Origin: Monocercomonoides exilis
Taxonomy: Eukaryota; Preaxostyla; Oxymonadida; Polymastigidae
Assembly (NCBI GenBank): GCA_001643675.2
Contig: LSRY02000001.1
Location: 2,346,501-2,410,500, forward strand
Reading direction: 5' to 3'
Length of the DNA: 64,000 bases
A program made the translations under genes and the position numbers. The notes under the pieces were generated by a model. The model searched no databases. It saw nothing but the letters and a program-made list of their open reading frames with translations, and was not told where the DNA came from. Each line of letters opens with the position of its first letter. The stretch's first letter is position 1. Positions 48,001 to 58,818 of the stretch are shown here, one piece after another.

Positions 48001-48255
48001 GGGTGATTTTTTTGATATCATCTTCTTTCTTTCAAATATTTCTGTTAATATAATCCCTTGAATTTTTTCAGAAAAACATTGAAAAGTTAAAATGCTTGAA
48101 AAAGATATCTTTATATTTGTTTTAGCAAAAGCATTTATTTTTCATATAGTTGAGCTGAATTTTCAAATTGAATACATAATTCCTTCCCAAAGACAAATAA
48201 CGTTTGAAAAATGAACAGCCCGAAAAAAGTTATGATTTCAAAAATAATCACCCAT
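48001..48255. mobile_element. TGGGTGATT-family MITE, second copy
   Basis: Left end GGGTGATTTTTTTGATATCA is a diverged TIR; the right end ATGATTTCAAAAATAATCA-CCCA is the canonical one. The right flank TA (48256-48257) is shared with the next element. Confidence 0.65.
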
Positions 48256-48257
48256 AT

Positions 48258-48498
48258 GGGTAATTATTTTTGAAAAGTCGCAAACGTTAAATTTTCTAAT
48301 AAATCAAAAATTACATATCTTGATCAAATTTCAGTTCCCGCTCATTCAACTTTACAGGAATGTGTTAAATGGCATTGTCAAATTATATCCTCCGCTTTGG
48401 TGAAGTTGCATGAGCGGGAACTGAAATTTGATCAAGATATGAAATTTTTGTTTTTTCAGAAAATTGAACATTTGCGACTTTTCAAAAATAACAACCCA
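48258..48498. mobile_element. 241-bp TGGGTAATT-type MITE abutting the previous copy
   Basis: The ends TGGGTAATTATTTTTGAAAA and its near-complement TTTTCAAAAATAACAACCCA are flanked by TA. A second inner inverted pair (ATATCTTGATCAAATTTCAG and complement) makes a strong hairpin. It starts exactly at the TA where the previous element ends. Confidence 0.75.
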
Positions 48499-48499
48499 T

Positions 48500-49750
48500 A
48501 TTATAATTTATCTCAATATTAAGTTCATTATTTGCACAAGAAAAAAAAAATTTATTTTCTTCTCACTTTACATCATTAAAAAAATTATTTTAAATGGGAT
48601 ACTGACGAAAAGGCAAAAAAGGAATTTCGGATCGTAGGTGACGGTCATGAACGTCAGTGCAAGCCAGTATTTCAATGTTGATCAAAAAATTGAAATAAAT
48701 TCTAATTGTTGAAAAAGTTGCATTTTGCAACGTGAAAGATGAAATGAAATGGAATGATGAAGAATTTTTTTGCACTTTAATAAAGTTATTATTGTGGAAA
48801 TCAAAATTGAACGCATGCAATTAGAACGCACGTGGAAAACTTGACCTCAAGGAAATTCAACAATTCATCCAGAACGAAATATCATCAGGATATGGTTAGC
48901 TTGTTTCAAAAGAGAAATTTTATTAACAGTTTTTTTATTGACAAGCTCACAAAGTTCACTAAAATGTCCAAAGCCAGTAGTCAGATAACAAACTAATCAC
49001 TGTTTATCTTCATCTCTTTGTTACGCACACAAATATGTTGAAGATTCGGCTTCAACAAATTCCTTTTCAATAAAATGTTATTTTCGTTTTTTTTCATTCA
49101 TCTTTCTTTCCCGACAACGTTGAAAAGTATTTATCAATTTCTTCGATCGACTTGAAGCGCCTGCCTTCCTTATCTTCATCACTTGATTATTGAGCGCAAT
49201 TTTTTCAGAAACGCCTGCTGAACATCACGACTGAAGAATTTTTCTTCGAAAACGAGTGATAGAAAAAAGTTTTTTGGATATCATAAACATGAAACAAATT
49301 GTGTCGAGAATAACGATTGCGAAATGGAAGAATCATTCATTTCTGGAAGAATTGAAAGATGATCAGAAATTTTTGATAAAGATTTTGCATGGAATGGTGA
49401 AAAGCACAAAAGTCTTTAATAACTTTGCAGAACTTTTTTCTCTCTCTTTGTCAACAGAAGATGAGGGCTGAATAGTTGTTCGAATGAATGAAATGTTTTG
49501 AGAAGTTTGACACTTCTAAATAGCTTTGAAAATGGATTCAATATTGAATATAATTATAACTTATTGTTAACAAATGCTCTCAAATTTTTCATATTTTTTC
49601 TTAATATCTCACATCAAGTCAGAGGAATATCCAAAAGATATTTTTGAAGCACGTTGATTTTAATTGCATTATTAAAATACTTTGCAATTCATCTCCAAAA
49701 AATATTATTAAATCAAATTATTATATTTCGCTGCATTTAATAACCTGTAA
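48500..49750. other. Region with no confident gene
   Basis: A 71-codon plus-strand frame (49256-49471, IAKWKNHSFLEELKDDQKF) is protein-like but has no start or homologue in the window. The remainder is AT-rich. Confidence 0.3.
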
Positions 49751-51838
49751 ATCAAAGAAACTTTGCGAAATGAAACAGTTATATGGTTTATTCATTCATC
49801 TTCTTTTGAATCTTTTCTCCTAATTCTTATTCTTTTCTTGTTTCTTTGTAAATATCTTTTGTATTATTCTTTTTCGCATCATCCCCGCAGAATGTCATTC
49901 TCTTTGATCCGCTTGAAATAGGTTTCGTTTTGGTTTTCCTTTCAAGTCCACCAACTCGTTCCGATATCTGAATTTTCGCTTTTCTCTCTTTCTAATTCTT
50001 CGATTCTTCTTCGCTCGCACAGCACCTAGCTTTATTTGAGCTTTAAAAAGAAAGCATCCAGGCAGAGGCAGATGAGGCGAATGAGATGCACACGCCATTG
50101 GTAGCAGTCTGTTGGTTTTGTGGAGCTGAGTTGATGCTGGCAATGGTGCAGTTGGTGAGTGAGAGGGAGAGGGCAGGGGAGGTGGCTGAGGAGAGGACAC
50201 AGCTGGTGGGAGTGGCTGTGGAGGTGATATCGGTGATGCTGGAGGAGTTGAGGGTGAGGGGAGCGGTGAGGGAGGTGAGGTGGAAGATGCTTTGGCTGTT
50301 GAGGGCGAGACTGGTGATTGATGTGTGGTTGAGGGCGAGGGAGCCAGCAGTGAGGAAGAAGAGGGGAGTTTTTATTGTTATGGAGGTTGTTCCGGTGATG
50401 GTGGTTGTGTTGAGGTTGAGGGAAGGGGAGTCATTGGAGAGGTGGAAGAGGATGGGAGTGATGGGATTTGGGGAGTTGTGGGCAATGGCGAGGGCAGAGA
50501 CTGTGAGTGAGCCTTGTGTTTGTTGGAAGAGTGCAGAAGTTGCAGATGGATCTGGTGAAGAAGATGTTGATAATGATGAGGATGATTGTGATGATTGTGA
50601 ATGTGGGTTTTGTGGTTGGGGAATGCCACTGGAGGCGATGGTGGTGGCAGTTGTGCCATTTCCAGTGATTTTTGTATTTGGAGCACGAAATGTGAGAGTC
50701 TTTGTGGGAGTGAAAGTGGAGACGAGAAGAGAGAGGGAGGCATCGCTGAAGGGAGCAACGCATCCGAGGGCATACTCCACCGTGGCACAGGGGCTTTGCT
50801 GTGTTTTGCCACAGGCATCGACATCACTTCCACCATTTGAGACTATTTTATTCTGGTTGATGATCGGAAGCCATCCATTGTACACACCGCTATCTGCAGT
50901 TCCTGCATTCCAGACTCTTTTTGTTGGAGTTGTTGAACCACAATTCTCGAATGGAGATTGAGCGATACTGCTTCCACTGAAGAACACATCGTTTCATCTA
51001 CCATTTTTGGCAGAGTTGCCATCGAAAAAGCAGAAAGTGATGAATCTAATTTCTTTCATCCAATTGTAGGTTGCATCAAAATAAATACCAGCTCCGCCGC
51101 GTGTAGATGAACTTGACGTCAATTCATTATTTACAAATTGGCAATCACTTATCTAAAACTGAATTGGTTTGTTATTTGGAGGATCATTAAATGTTAGAGA
51201 ACCAGCAGCATCACCACCCGAATTTGAAATGCACTTGCATTTGGTGAACAGGAATTGACAGGCTGAGGTCATGTTATAGATCCAGAAATACCAACCAGTT
51301 CCATAAATACCCGTTATTTTTCAACCTTCAACTCTGTTATCAGAAAATGAATTAACGGAAGATAATTGTTGTTCATCTACACAAATTGCTCCTCCGTGAA
51401 ATGAAGAACAGTTTGTGAAATTTGATTTTGCATTTTCAATTTTTTTCAAACAGTGACTATATAACGCTCTACCATGATTTGCATTAGAACAATTGAAAAG
51501 CGAGCAAGAAGTGATTGTGAGATTTGCATTTGTGCAATTTATTTTCAGAGCACCTCCGTATCCATTTCCACTGTTTGAATCATTCCACGCACACTATTCA
51601 AGGAGATAGCTGTTCAATTCAGAAAAAGCCAATCTTCCAAGGTTCGCTCTTTGAGATTCAGATCCGACATTCACCGCAGCAGCATTAGAAGAAGATCGTA
51701 TAAGGTGAAAGAAGTTGGTTGCACAAACGAGCAGAAAGAAAGAATGAAGTGGTGTGGAGGGAGAAATAGATACGGAGTAGAAGATGAAAAATACATTGAA
51801 AAAGATTATCTTTAAGAAAATACAAAGAATAATTAAAT
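49751..51838 (-). pseudogene. Decayed beta-helix surface protein gene
   Basis: Translated from about 51838 downward in a single frame it gives a hydrophobic start (HSFFLLVCATNFF), beta-helix units with GGAL/GGAI and paired Cys (CSLFNCSNANHGRALY, FTNCSSFHGGAIC, CQFVNNE), the signature SNGGSDVDACGKTQQSPC and a Ser/Thr-rich helix to 50043. Two TAG (SYLLE-TAG-CAWN; PIQF-TAG-ISDC) read as Gln keep the frame. Two TGA interrupt it, at VEG-TGA-KITG and NGR-TGA-NDVFF, both next to Gly-rich positions where GGA to TGA would explain them. Past TAA at 50043 the frame stays open through five TAR to TGA 49751 with a basic tail but no membrane helix. No ATG is found at the start. Confidence 0.6.
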
Positions 51839-51839
51839 T

Positions 51840-52403
51840 GAAGAAGCACTTAGCGTTAACAAAAAACCGTCTGCATTACAGAAATATATGAATGAATTAT
51901 ATCGTTGAAATATTTTATAAAATCGATTGAAAAATGAAAAATGAAAAGAATTACAAAAGTTTCAAACTGTTGAAGTGATAAATAGCTTATATATATCTGA
52001 TAAAAAAATATAGTGCAAAAACAAAATCCGCATTATTGCACAATCCATGCATAACAAATCTTATTAAAGAATAATTCATTCGAAAAAATAACTGAAATAA
52101 ATTTTTGGGATATGAGAAAAAATCAATTTTTGATAAATTCAAAAATTAAAAAAAACAAATAAAGTTCAAAAAAATAATACTCACACAAAAATAATCATTC
52201 ATTCTTAAAAAAAGAAAAATAAAAATAAAAAAAAAATAAAAAAATAACAGAAAATAAAATAAAAAAAATAAAAATTAAAATAAAAATAGAAAAAAAAAAA
52301 CACTGGAAAATTACTGAAGGACGTGAAATTTTTTTTTCGATACGTCAGACAGGTTTACTTCAATTTCGAAAAAGTGAAGAAATTTTTTCAAATATATCAA
52401 CTT
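51840..52403. other. Very A-rich intergenic region
   Basis: Contains AAAAATAAAA runs at 52200-52300. No gene seen. Confidence 0.5.
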
Positions 52404-52683
52404 TTGGTTTGATCAAAATAAAGAAAAAGGTATGCTTTTCTTCTCAAATGCAAAAACGATCATTGGTTTTGTTGCTGTAACATATTGCACATTTGTTTGT
52501 TGAAAAAAACCTTTCAATTTGAATTTAATCAAAAGCGTTTTCAAACAGTCAGATAAAAAAAGAAGTTTGTTTTTGCTGATAATCTCATTGTTTGAAGTCC
52601 TGTTGTGCTCATTGTGTCCTGAATGAATCACAAACAGAATGAATGTTGGAGGTGATGGAATTCAAGAAATGAACACTGTGGAC
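52404..52683. repeat. Duplicate of the 30.15-30.44 kb upstream region
   Basis: Homologous to the region upstream of family copy 7; here it is separated from copy 8 by the 6-kb DIRS element. Confidence 0.85.
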
Positions 52684-52772
52684 AATTCGCAATAGAGCGA
52701 ATATACGAACGCAAGGAGCAGGTTTGCTCCTCAATAATGAGTTTGATCTTAAATTATGGGTGGTTTAAGATC
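52684..52772 (+). repeat. Left split inverted terminal repeat of the DIRS element
   Basis: Begins AATTCGCAATAGAGCG. It ends in a hairpin-forming stretch (GTTTGATCTTA...TAAGATCAAAC). The inner part matches the right ITR inverted. Confidence 0.85.
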
Positions 52773-52823
52773 AAACTTCGCTAACAAATAAACCTTTGTT
52801 ACACACCATTGTCCGCAGTAATA

Positions 52824-54173
52824 ATGACACAAGATCCTGTTAGAATGGAAACCAGTGACAGCGAGGACAGAGGATTTGATCTTGCAATTAGACTTTTAAG
52901 AGTAGAAAATTTGATTGAGGAAATGGCGAGAAGTCGAGCAGTTACGAGCCGCTCGGGAGCAGTAGGAATATTACCAGTGAGAAAGACGAAGAGGGAACGA
53001 CCAAGAGGAAGATCTCTATCGGGATCAAGCGAATCTGAGTCCGAATCTGATGACACAGAGATGATCGCAAAGAAGAGACACAGACAGCGATTGAGGGGCG
53101 GTCGCGGACGTAACCAGATGAAGAAATGGGACGATGTAGAAACCAGCGAGAGCGATTCCGAAAACACAGAAAAGCGGGAAGAAGAGCAAGATAGATCCGA
53201 AGATTTCTTGGGAATTTTCCCAGACGAATGGTTAACGCCTAGGAGACAAGCAGGAGAACTGAAGAGATTCATGGACTTTAGCAAAGCCGGATCTATCAGA
53301 ATAAATGATGATATCCTGAACACCTTTATCCCGGAGACGGAGAAGAACTTTTTTACAAGACACACTGACATCAGTTGGAACGCCTTAGCAGTGACGGGGG
53401 TCACTGCTGAGGGAAGGAAAGACTCTCCAGAAGCCGCTCGGGTTATCGAGCTGCTTCAGCCCGCCCTGGAATCGGGGTTTGAAGCCGCGAAGGCGATTGC
53501 AGCCCTCACTACAAGAGAATTGAAAAAGACACGCCTAGAGGAAGAAGAGAAAGAGCGACTGAGGGGGCTCTTTTGCGCGTACGCCCTAATAGCAGACTGT
53601 ATTAGCCGCATAAACTTGCTGAAAGTTATCCCTCAGTCAAGCTGGGAGAACGTGAAGTGTTTTCTGGACGGGGGAATGTCCAAGGACATCCCAGAGAGTT
53701 TCAGGAGACTGGTGGATAGCACCAGCTTTTTTCGTCCAGGGGGGGATGCTCCAGGATATGGAGCATCCCCCGCTTCTCCCACAACCTTCGGACTCGCCCC
53801 AGTCAGGGGCGTGCGCCCAGGAAAGTACAGCACAGGCAGAAACGCTCAAGGCTTTGCCTATAGGCAATTCCAGAAGCAAGGTTTCGAAGGAAGCTTCTCA
53901 AATTTCAAACAAAGAAGGAGGTCAACACAAACTCGACCACAACAGGCCCCAGCAACAGCTGGGAGAGCCCCCTCGTTCACAGTCCCCCTTCCTCCAGCCC
54001 CCCCGAGGACACAGGGAGAATCAGCAGCAGGAACAGCTTCTGGAACGAGCCAGTGGGCGTAGAAAGAGCCGCGCTTTGCCGCGAGACAGAGAGAGAAGAG
54101 AGAGCCGCGCTTTGCCGCGAGACAGAGAGAGAAGAGAGAGCCGCGCTTCGCCGCGAGACAGGGACGGACATGA
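52824..54173 (+). CDS. DIRS element ORF1, gag-like protein
   Basis: ATG 52824 follows the left ITR. The protein starts Arg/Ser/Glu-rich (KRERPRGRSLSGSSESESES), then a folded helical domain (about residues 130-290, FLGIFPDEWLTPRRQAGELK to CFLDGGMSKDIPESFRRLVD) and a Gly/Pro/Arg-rich tail (GRGRNQ early, RPQQAPATAG late), as in the putative nucleocapsid ORF1 of DIRS-type elements. Under the standard code it stops at TAG 54060-54062. If TAG is Gln it continues through three 36-bp repeats (EPRFAARQREKR) to TGA 54171-54173, which overlaps the ATG of the next ORF as ATGA. I prefer the longer form because the host code points that way. Confidence 0.7.
54061..54165 (+). repeat. 36-bp tandem repeat, three copies
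   Basis: Unit starts GAGCCGCGCTTTGCCGCGAG at 54066, 54102 and 54138. At 12 codons it keeps all three overlapping frames open. Confidence 0.85.
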
Positions 54174-56752
54174 CGCTGTCAGAGTTCAGGGGAATGACAG
54201 TACTACGGGAGGTCCCAATCAATCGACAGACAAGCACAGGGGAGGAACCCTGGGAAGTCTGCGAGAGCAACGAAGAGGCATTGAGCCCTTCCGACCAAAA
54301 GAAGAGGATAGAGATAGAAAGCTCGATAGATTGCGAGATGGGAACAGGGAGAGTAAACACAGAGGAAGACTCCGTACATCCCCACGGGACAGTACAGATG
54401 AACGGTCAGGAAACCGAGAGGGAGGTAGTGAAGAGAGCCTTGAGAGCTTCTGGGACTGTTATCGAGTCCCTAATTGGGAGCGTCCTGGAGGAGAGCTGGA
54501 AGATAGCTACTGCAGATACTCTCGAAGGGAAAGAGACCGCACAGATACAGACTGGTCAAAGGACGCCAGAAGTGGGGAGTTGCGTAGCAGTGGGACCACC
54601 GAAGGAGCCACTTCCTGGGAGACTGGTGAACAGGCTGAACGAGTGGAGGAAGATTGGGGGAGACAAATTAGTGAGCCGTGGTATAAAAGCACGATGGATG
54701 AGTCCCCAATCCCCAATCTCACTCGAGGAGAGAAAACACAGACAAGAATTTCGGGGAACAACAGAGATGACAAACAATTATTTATCCCTCTTAGAGGAGG
54801 AAGTGAAAGAAGGAGTGGTGAAACCCATACAGGAGTCGGAGGTAAAGTGGTTCAACCCGACATTTATGGTCCGGAAGAAGAACGGAAAGTGGAGGAAGAT
54901 TCTGGATTGCAGAATTTTAAACGAGGAAGTGCTAGGGAAACACTTCAAGATGGATTCCCAGGAGACAGTTGTGGAACTCCTGGAGGAGAACGATTGGATG
55001 ACCACGCTCGACATATCGAGTGCTTATCAACATGTCAAAGTGGACGAGCAGTTCAGTCCCTTTCTGTGCTTCAGCTTCCAAAAGCAATGCTACACTTACG
55101 TGGGGATGCCATTTGGAGCAAAGGACGCGCCCAGAGTATTCACGAAGATAATGAGACGGGCAGCGTCATATATCAGAGAACATTGGAAGGTGAAGCTGGT
55201 GATATATCTGGACGACATCCTCCTCATGCACCCAGACAGGGATGCATTGAGATCGATCTCACAGGAGATAGCCCAGTTCCTGAGAAATCTGGGCTGGATA
55301 CTGTCGGAGGAGAAGCTGAAGCTAGAACCCGCAAGGAGCGTGGAGTTTTTGGGATGGAGTTGGAATTCAGAGAAGATGGAAGTGACGCTCCAAGAGAGGA
55401 AGAGAGTGCTGCTCCTGGAGGATGTGCGAAAGTGGATAGCACATGCAAAGAAGAGGAGGAGACAAAAGACGAGGGACTTAGCAGCACTCCTCGGGAGGCT
55501 GAATTTTGTGAGGTTACAACACCCACCAGCGAGCTTGTGGATGAAGCGCATGCAATACGTGCTGAGACAGGCAATAGCCCGCGGAGGCTGGAACGGGACA
55601 GTGATACCCAACCCAATGATGTTAGGAGAATTAACACATTGGAGGAAAACTCTGCGAGAGAACAGACCAAGGAGTCTGAGGAGAAGGAACAGACCAGCAG
55701 AGCTAACAACGGACGCTTCGGAGCTGGGATGGGGTGCAGTATTAACAATACCAACAGAGAACAAAGAGGAGAAGATATATGTCCACGGGAGTTGGACCCT
55801 CCAGGAGAGCGCATTAGCGATAAACGAGAAGGAGTCCAGAGCAGTGTTGAGGACTTTGGAAAGGAAAGGAGCATGGCTGAAAGAACAGAAGATAGATCAT
55901 ATTCGTCTGAAGACAGACAACATGTCCACGAGATGGACAATCCAGAAGAAAAGGGGAGCGCCATCGCTCATCCCAACACTGAGAGCATTGGAGAAGAAAC
56001 TGAACAGCCTGAACTTAACAATACAGACGGAACATCTCCCGGGAGAGCAGAACACGGAAGCAGATGCACTCAGCCGGATGGCGAAGAAGCCGGACTATGC
56101 ACTGAAGGGGGAGAAAGTCGCAGAGATATTACAGTCAATCGCACCGAGAACACTAGATACAATTTCAGAACAGATTGCGCCGGTGCCCTGCGGAAGTACT
56201 TGGAGACTATCCTCCATGAGAAGGAAGAGAGAGGAAGGAACACCAGAAGACGACATAGTGCTAGTCCACCCGTTCCTGAGAAACATTGGGCGAGTGATGA
56301 AAGAGAAGATGAACGAAGCTCAGAGGAATCTGACGATTCTGATTCTGCCAGCCTGGCGGGGGCAGACCTGGACCCCGCTACTGCAGCCTGGGCATTTGAC
56401 AAAGACCCTGGGGACCTTTCAGGAGTGCATGACACCGGGAACGAAGATGAGAAGGGAAGGCTGGAAATTACCCCCAGGAGAGGTAATAAGCGTTATACTG
56501 GAGAAGAGAATATTCAGGGGAGAGACCTCTTCTTAACATGGGGAGAACACGTTGGAGCAAAAGACATAGCAGCAGCAATACTTAGAAATCAGAAGAGTGA
56601 GAGAGATACGTGGAGAGCCCTGCGAAGATTCAAGCAATTTCTAGATAGAGAGAGCATGGATGACACTGACCCCCTCACAACGAAAGATGCTAAATGGATT
56701 ATGGCAGAGTTCATCGAAACACTTTCGAATACAAACCTCTCAAGTGGAGTGA
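54170..56752 (+). CDS. DIRS element reverse transcriptase / RNase H
   Basis: ATG 54170 overlaps the TGA of the readthrough ORF1 (ATGA). The RT domain begins at KWFNPTFMVRKKNGKWRKIL (54.85 kb) and shows LDISSAYQHVKVDE, the YVGMPFGAKDAPRVF palm motif and the catalytic YLDD (about 55204-55215), then VEFLGW. RNase H follows: TTDASELGWGAVL (first Asp), EKESRAVLRTLE (Glu), KTDNMSTRW (second Asp) and LPGEQNTEADALSR (last Asp), so all catalytic residues are present. Order and sequence fit DIRS/Ngaro-type RT-RH. The standard-code end is TAA 56534-56536; with TAA/TAG as Gln it would run to TGA 56750-56752, into the recombinase domain. The ORF is intact, suggesting recent activity. Confidence 0.88.
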
Positions 56753-57957
56753 TAAATCAGACAGTACGGAAGGTGCTGGATTCTATTAACCTCTTCAGAG
56801 AGACTAAGGTTGACGTGAAAGACATAGAGACATTTCTAAAGACCTATGTGGGGGAGAAACCAAGAAGAGGCAAACGATACAAATCGATGTGGGACTTGAC
56901 AATCATCACGAAGTGGGCAGAAGCCACTCACGATATGAAAGACCCACAGACTCTCCAAAGGAGGGCTCTCATTTTAACCATGATATTTGGTGCGTTAAGA
57001 CCAGCAGAGCTGGAGAGAATGAGAAGAGGGATAACGATACTTAGAGATGATTTAGTCCAGACACAAGTACAAACAAAAACATCAGGGGGAGAGACTGTTA
57101 AGGTTATTATAAATAAGCATCCAAACCCACGTATCGATGCGGTTGTAGCGCTCCAACGCTGGATGGATTATATAAAGACAACCTTTAGAGACGAACATGT
57201 GTGGTTCGATCTCAGGGGGAGGCAACCTGCAAACTTGCAGAGGATTAAAGAAGAATTAGTGGCTGTCCTGAGAGAGAACGGAATACCCGACACATTTACC
57301 GCGTACTCGATAAGACACGCTGTGATAACACACTTAGCAAGACAACAAGATGCAGATTGGAAAGCAATCAATGCGTACGCGAGATGGGCGCCAGGCTCTA
57401 GAGTAGCCCAGGAGTATTACACCGTGTTACCAGTTCAGGACACGAGATGGATCCTGGAGACAATCGGTGGCCCAGTACCCCTGGCAGAGAAGGGAGGAAA
57501 GTCGGAGAAGGACAGCAAAGGAAAAGAAATTTCAAATGAGAATACAGAATCTGAAACAAAGGAGTATCCGGAAGAAACATCACAATCTGGGGGAGAAGCG
57601 GAGACGAGCAAGAGAAAGAATTCGAAGAGACGAGGGTCGACTCGAGAGAAGAGTTCGCATCATGAGGACGATATAACACAACCCACCAGGGGTGATGAGA
57701 CACCATCCATAATTCCCCGCAGCATCATGGAGCTGGCGGAGGGCAGACAACCTGCCTCGCAGAAGAAACTCGAGACCGATCGGAGGAAACGCGGAGAGAG
57801 AAGCATAGGACAAATTGTCATGCCCGCTCAAGTACAGAAGACTCGATCGAGAACCCCCCGAAAACAGCGCAAGAGGGGGGAGGGAGTAGGGATTGAGGCC
57901 GCACCTTCATCCGCAGTCCCTCTGGTCATCCGCCGCACGGCAAGGTGCTAGGCATGA
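56460..57957 (+). CDS. DIRS element tyrosine recombinase
   Basis: The frame (third frame, −1 relative to RT) is open from 53746, but recombinase homology begins about 56500 with FLTWGEHVGAKDIAAAILRN, a core-binding-like N-terminal domain, followed by the catalytic domain: MIFGALRPAELERMRR (first Arg), FTAYSIRHAVITHLA (second Arg; Tyr in the usual His position) and YARWAPGSRVAQEYYT (Trp where many have His; then the nucleophile Tyr). These substitutions resemble DIRS-clade enzymes. A basic/acidic tail follows. The standard stop is TAG 57949-57951; with TAG as Gln it would end two codons later at TGA 57955-57957. Start mechanism is unknown: internal ATG, −1 frameshift or re-initiation. Its job is to integrate the circular cDNA. 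Confidence 0.85.
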
Positions 57958-58000
57958 GGGTTTAAGATCAGAGGAGAGAGGAGAACGAGGGATTTCAAGA

Positions 58001-58095
58001 CTCATTATTGAGGAGCAAACCTGCTCCTTGCGTTCGTATATTCGCTCTATTGCGAATTGATAGAACGCAGTGAGCAGGATTTGCTCCGAAATAAT
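58001..58095 (+). repeat. Internal complementary region of the DIRS element
   Basis: 58001-58058 is the exact complement of the left end and 58057-58095 that of the right end. They meet at GCGAATTGATAG, where TT (complement of AA) is counted once. This is the template for completing the cDNA ends. Confidence 0.92.
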
Positions 58096-58259
58096 ACTAA
58101 CGCGGATGGAGAGACTCAGAGCGGCTGGGTGCGTAATAGAGAAACATATTTGGAGGAATATGACGAGAAAAAGGGCGAGATATAAAAGGATAGAGGAAAA
58201 GATCAACCGCCCGAAGATATTAATGTGCACCTAGAACCTTTTTTGAGAAACATGGAAAC

Positions 58260-58690
58260 AAATAAAAAGTTCAAGCATGATCCTACTCCTTTACAAGATT
58301 AGTATTGTTTTTACAGAGAAGAATTGAATATTAAATATGCAGTGTGTGATGATTGGGGTTGCTCTGCTGATGCAGCAGAAGAGCGGGAGGCAGAGCGCAT
58401 AACATGCAGTTTTCTTTTCCACGCCTCGCGAAAGCGAGAGTGGTTTTTCTTTCTGCTCCGTTTTTAATTTTCGCCTCACCGGATCCCTGCACAGCCTGCA
58501 GGAGGGAGCTCCGAGGGGTATGCCCCCTGCCCTCTGGTCTTCGAGACCATGGCAAAGGCGAAGTCGGTGGTGAAGTGAAGCGGACAATGCATTATTTTAT
58601 TTTATTATTATTAAATTTTAATGCTATTGTTTTGTTTTTTCATCTCGCCCTTTTTTTTCCACGTCATTTGGGAGGGCGAAGTTTTTCACT
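58260..58690 (+). other. Non-coding 3' segment of the DIRS element with hairpins
   Basis: Between the internal complementary region and right ITR. G+C-rich with short hairpins (CCTCGCGAAAGCGAGAG at 58424-58440; GGTCTTCGAGACC at 58537-58549; CTCGCCC...GGGAGGGCGAAG near 58640-58681). Small ORFs on either strand show no family motif. Possibly RNA structure for packaging or 3'-end formation. Confidence 0.4.
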
Positions 58691-58691
58691 C

Positions 58692-58758
58692 AAACCACCC
58701 ATAATTTAAGATCAAACTCATTATTTCGGAGCAAATCCTGCTCACTGCGTTCTATCAA
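58692..58758 (+). repeat. Right split inverted terminal repeat of the DIRS element
   Basis: AAACCACCCATAATTTAAGA at the inner side, ending CGTTCTATCAA. Confidence 0.85.
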
Positions 58759-58818
58759 GTTTTTGAGTTTGTTCATTTCTGACAATTTTTGAAAAATAAA
58801 CAATTATTCATCCTTATC

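Larger units (their letters stand above)
52684..58758 (+). mobile_element. Complete DIRS-like tyrosine-recombinase retrotransposon
   Basis: A 6.07-kb element with three ORFs in three frames (gag-like, RT/RNase H, tyrosine recombinase). The left end (52684-52741) recurs as an exact complement at 58001-58058, and the right end (58720-58758) recurs as its complement at 58057-58095, so the internal complementary region is the fused pair of outer ends, the hallmark of DIRS elements. The inner ITR parts (TTTGATCTTAAATTATGGG) are inverted copies of each other. There is no long target duplication; an AA dinucleotide is present at both junctions, and the empty site at 30445-30446 has one AA. G+C is visibly higher than the host. 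Confidence 0.93.

Noticed and set aside
50993-50995. TGA recoded as Trp
   Set aside because: TGA terminates all intact genes here and the two interrupting TGA in this relic sit in Gly contexts; nonsense mutation is simpler.
53977-57831. Antisense ORFs within the DIRS element (up to 246 codons)
   Set aside because: Shadows of purine-rich RT and recombinase frames; no motif.
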